DNA of 5,686 nt. It comes from UKL13-2 sp947085425 (GTDB taxonomy: Bacteria > Pseudomonadota > Gammaproteobacteria > Burkholderiales > Usitatibacteraceae). Numbering within the stretch: the stretch's first letter is position 1; every line of letters starts with the position of its first letter. Position numbers and translations under genes: made by a program. The stretch spans positions 1-5,686 of the forward strand of contig CAMTWK010000041.1 of assembly GCA_947085425.1 (NCBI GenBank), written 5' to 3'. Shown here in pieces: positions 5,672 to 5,686 of this stretch. The notes under the pieces were generated by a model. The model saw only the letters and a list, made by a program, of their open reading frames with translations. It did not search any database and had not been told where the DNA came from.

Positions 5672-5686
5672 TGGATCCCGGCCTTC
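5672..5686 (+). repeat. Truncated REP-like extragenic repeat at the window edge
   Basis: The last 15 bases, TGGATCCCGGCCTTC, match the left half of a repeat commonly seen between proteobacterial genes, where it continues as a palindrome GGCCTTCGCCGGG and yields spurious 'WIPAFAGMT' peptides. Only half is present, so the call rests on recall of the family and cannot be confirmed here. Confidence 0.45.

Larger units (their letters stand above)
5209..5686. other. Gene-poor, repeat-bearing intergenic stretch
   Basis: No convincing gene is visible. A 52-codon plus-strand ORF (5422-5580, starting MGTKYKSHSLAQVVGQKVLK) begins right at the edge of the large palindrome. It lacks a clear ribosome binding site and resembles nothing I recognise. 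Another plus-strand frame is open from 5480 to the edge (first ATG 5510) but ends '...WIPAF', the translation often produced by a REP-like repeat, so it is probably spurious. The stretch otherwise holds the 95-bp palindrome, a spaced 10-bp inverted repeat, a GC-rich stem-loop and the truncated repeat listed separately. It looks like a junction between mobile or horizontally acquired DNA and the chromosome. Confidence 0.55.

Noticed and set aside
5510..5686. Plus-strand frame from ATG 5510 open to the right edge
   Set aside because: It ends in 'WIPAF', a typical translation of a REP-like repeat, and it has no Shine-Dalgarno and no recognisable domain.

Overview
The window carries a compact defence-type operon on the minus strand (about 5208 down to 426). 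One flank is the start of a housekeeping acyl-CoA ligase gene; the other is a gene-poor, repeat-rich stretch. Moderately high GC, an acyl-CoA ligase N-terminus of proteobacterial type, AGGAGG-type ribosome binding sites and a truncated repeat of the 'TGGATCCCGGCCTTC' kind at the right edge suggest a beta- or gammaproteobacterium. The species cannot be named from this sequence.

Layout, right to left in the direction of transcription. Positions 5209-5686 hold no convincing gene. They contain a perfect 42-bp inverted repeat around an 11-nt loop (5325-5419, bounded by TG...CA, possibly insertion-sequence ends), a GC-rich stem-loop and the cut-off repeat. Positions 5091-5206 form an unusual control region: two 51-bp nested dyads with identical geometry, GTTCA-N12-GTTCA-N7-TGAAC-N12-TGAAC, the second overlapping a plausible promoter. 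Then come an AbiEi-type antitoxin/regulator (5088-4003), an AbiEii-type nucleotidyltransferase toxin (4040-3168), a full-length type I DNA methyltransferase subunit HsdM (3171-1657), a 24-codon ORF (1660-1586), and a DUF91/NucS-like PD-(D/E)XK nuclease with a C-terminal putative PUA-like domain (1514-426). After a 201-bp gap the 5' end of an acyl-CoA ligase gene runs off the left edge.

The first four reading frames of the operon are joined by overlaps (38 nt, then ATGA, then ATGA), so they are almost certainly co-expressed and translationally coupled. The AbiEi-like protein has a winged-helix-like segment and is the obvious candidate to bind the double-dyad operator and repress the operon. 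It also keeps a D...E-x-K nuclease-like signature. The most unusual aspect is that HsdM has no HsdS or HsdR in the window. Where hsdS would normally sit there is only a 24-codon ORF with a good ribosome binding site, followed by a different nuclease. Either a type I restriction locus has decayed and been rebuilt, or this is a distinct composite module: type IV toxin-antitoxin plus orphan N6-adenine methyltransferase plus NucS-like nuclease. The sequence alone cannot decide between these.
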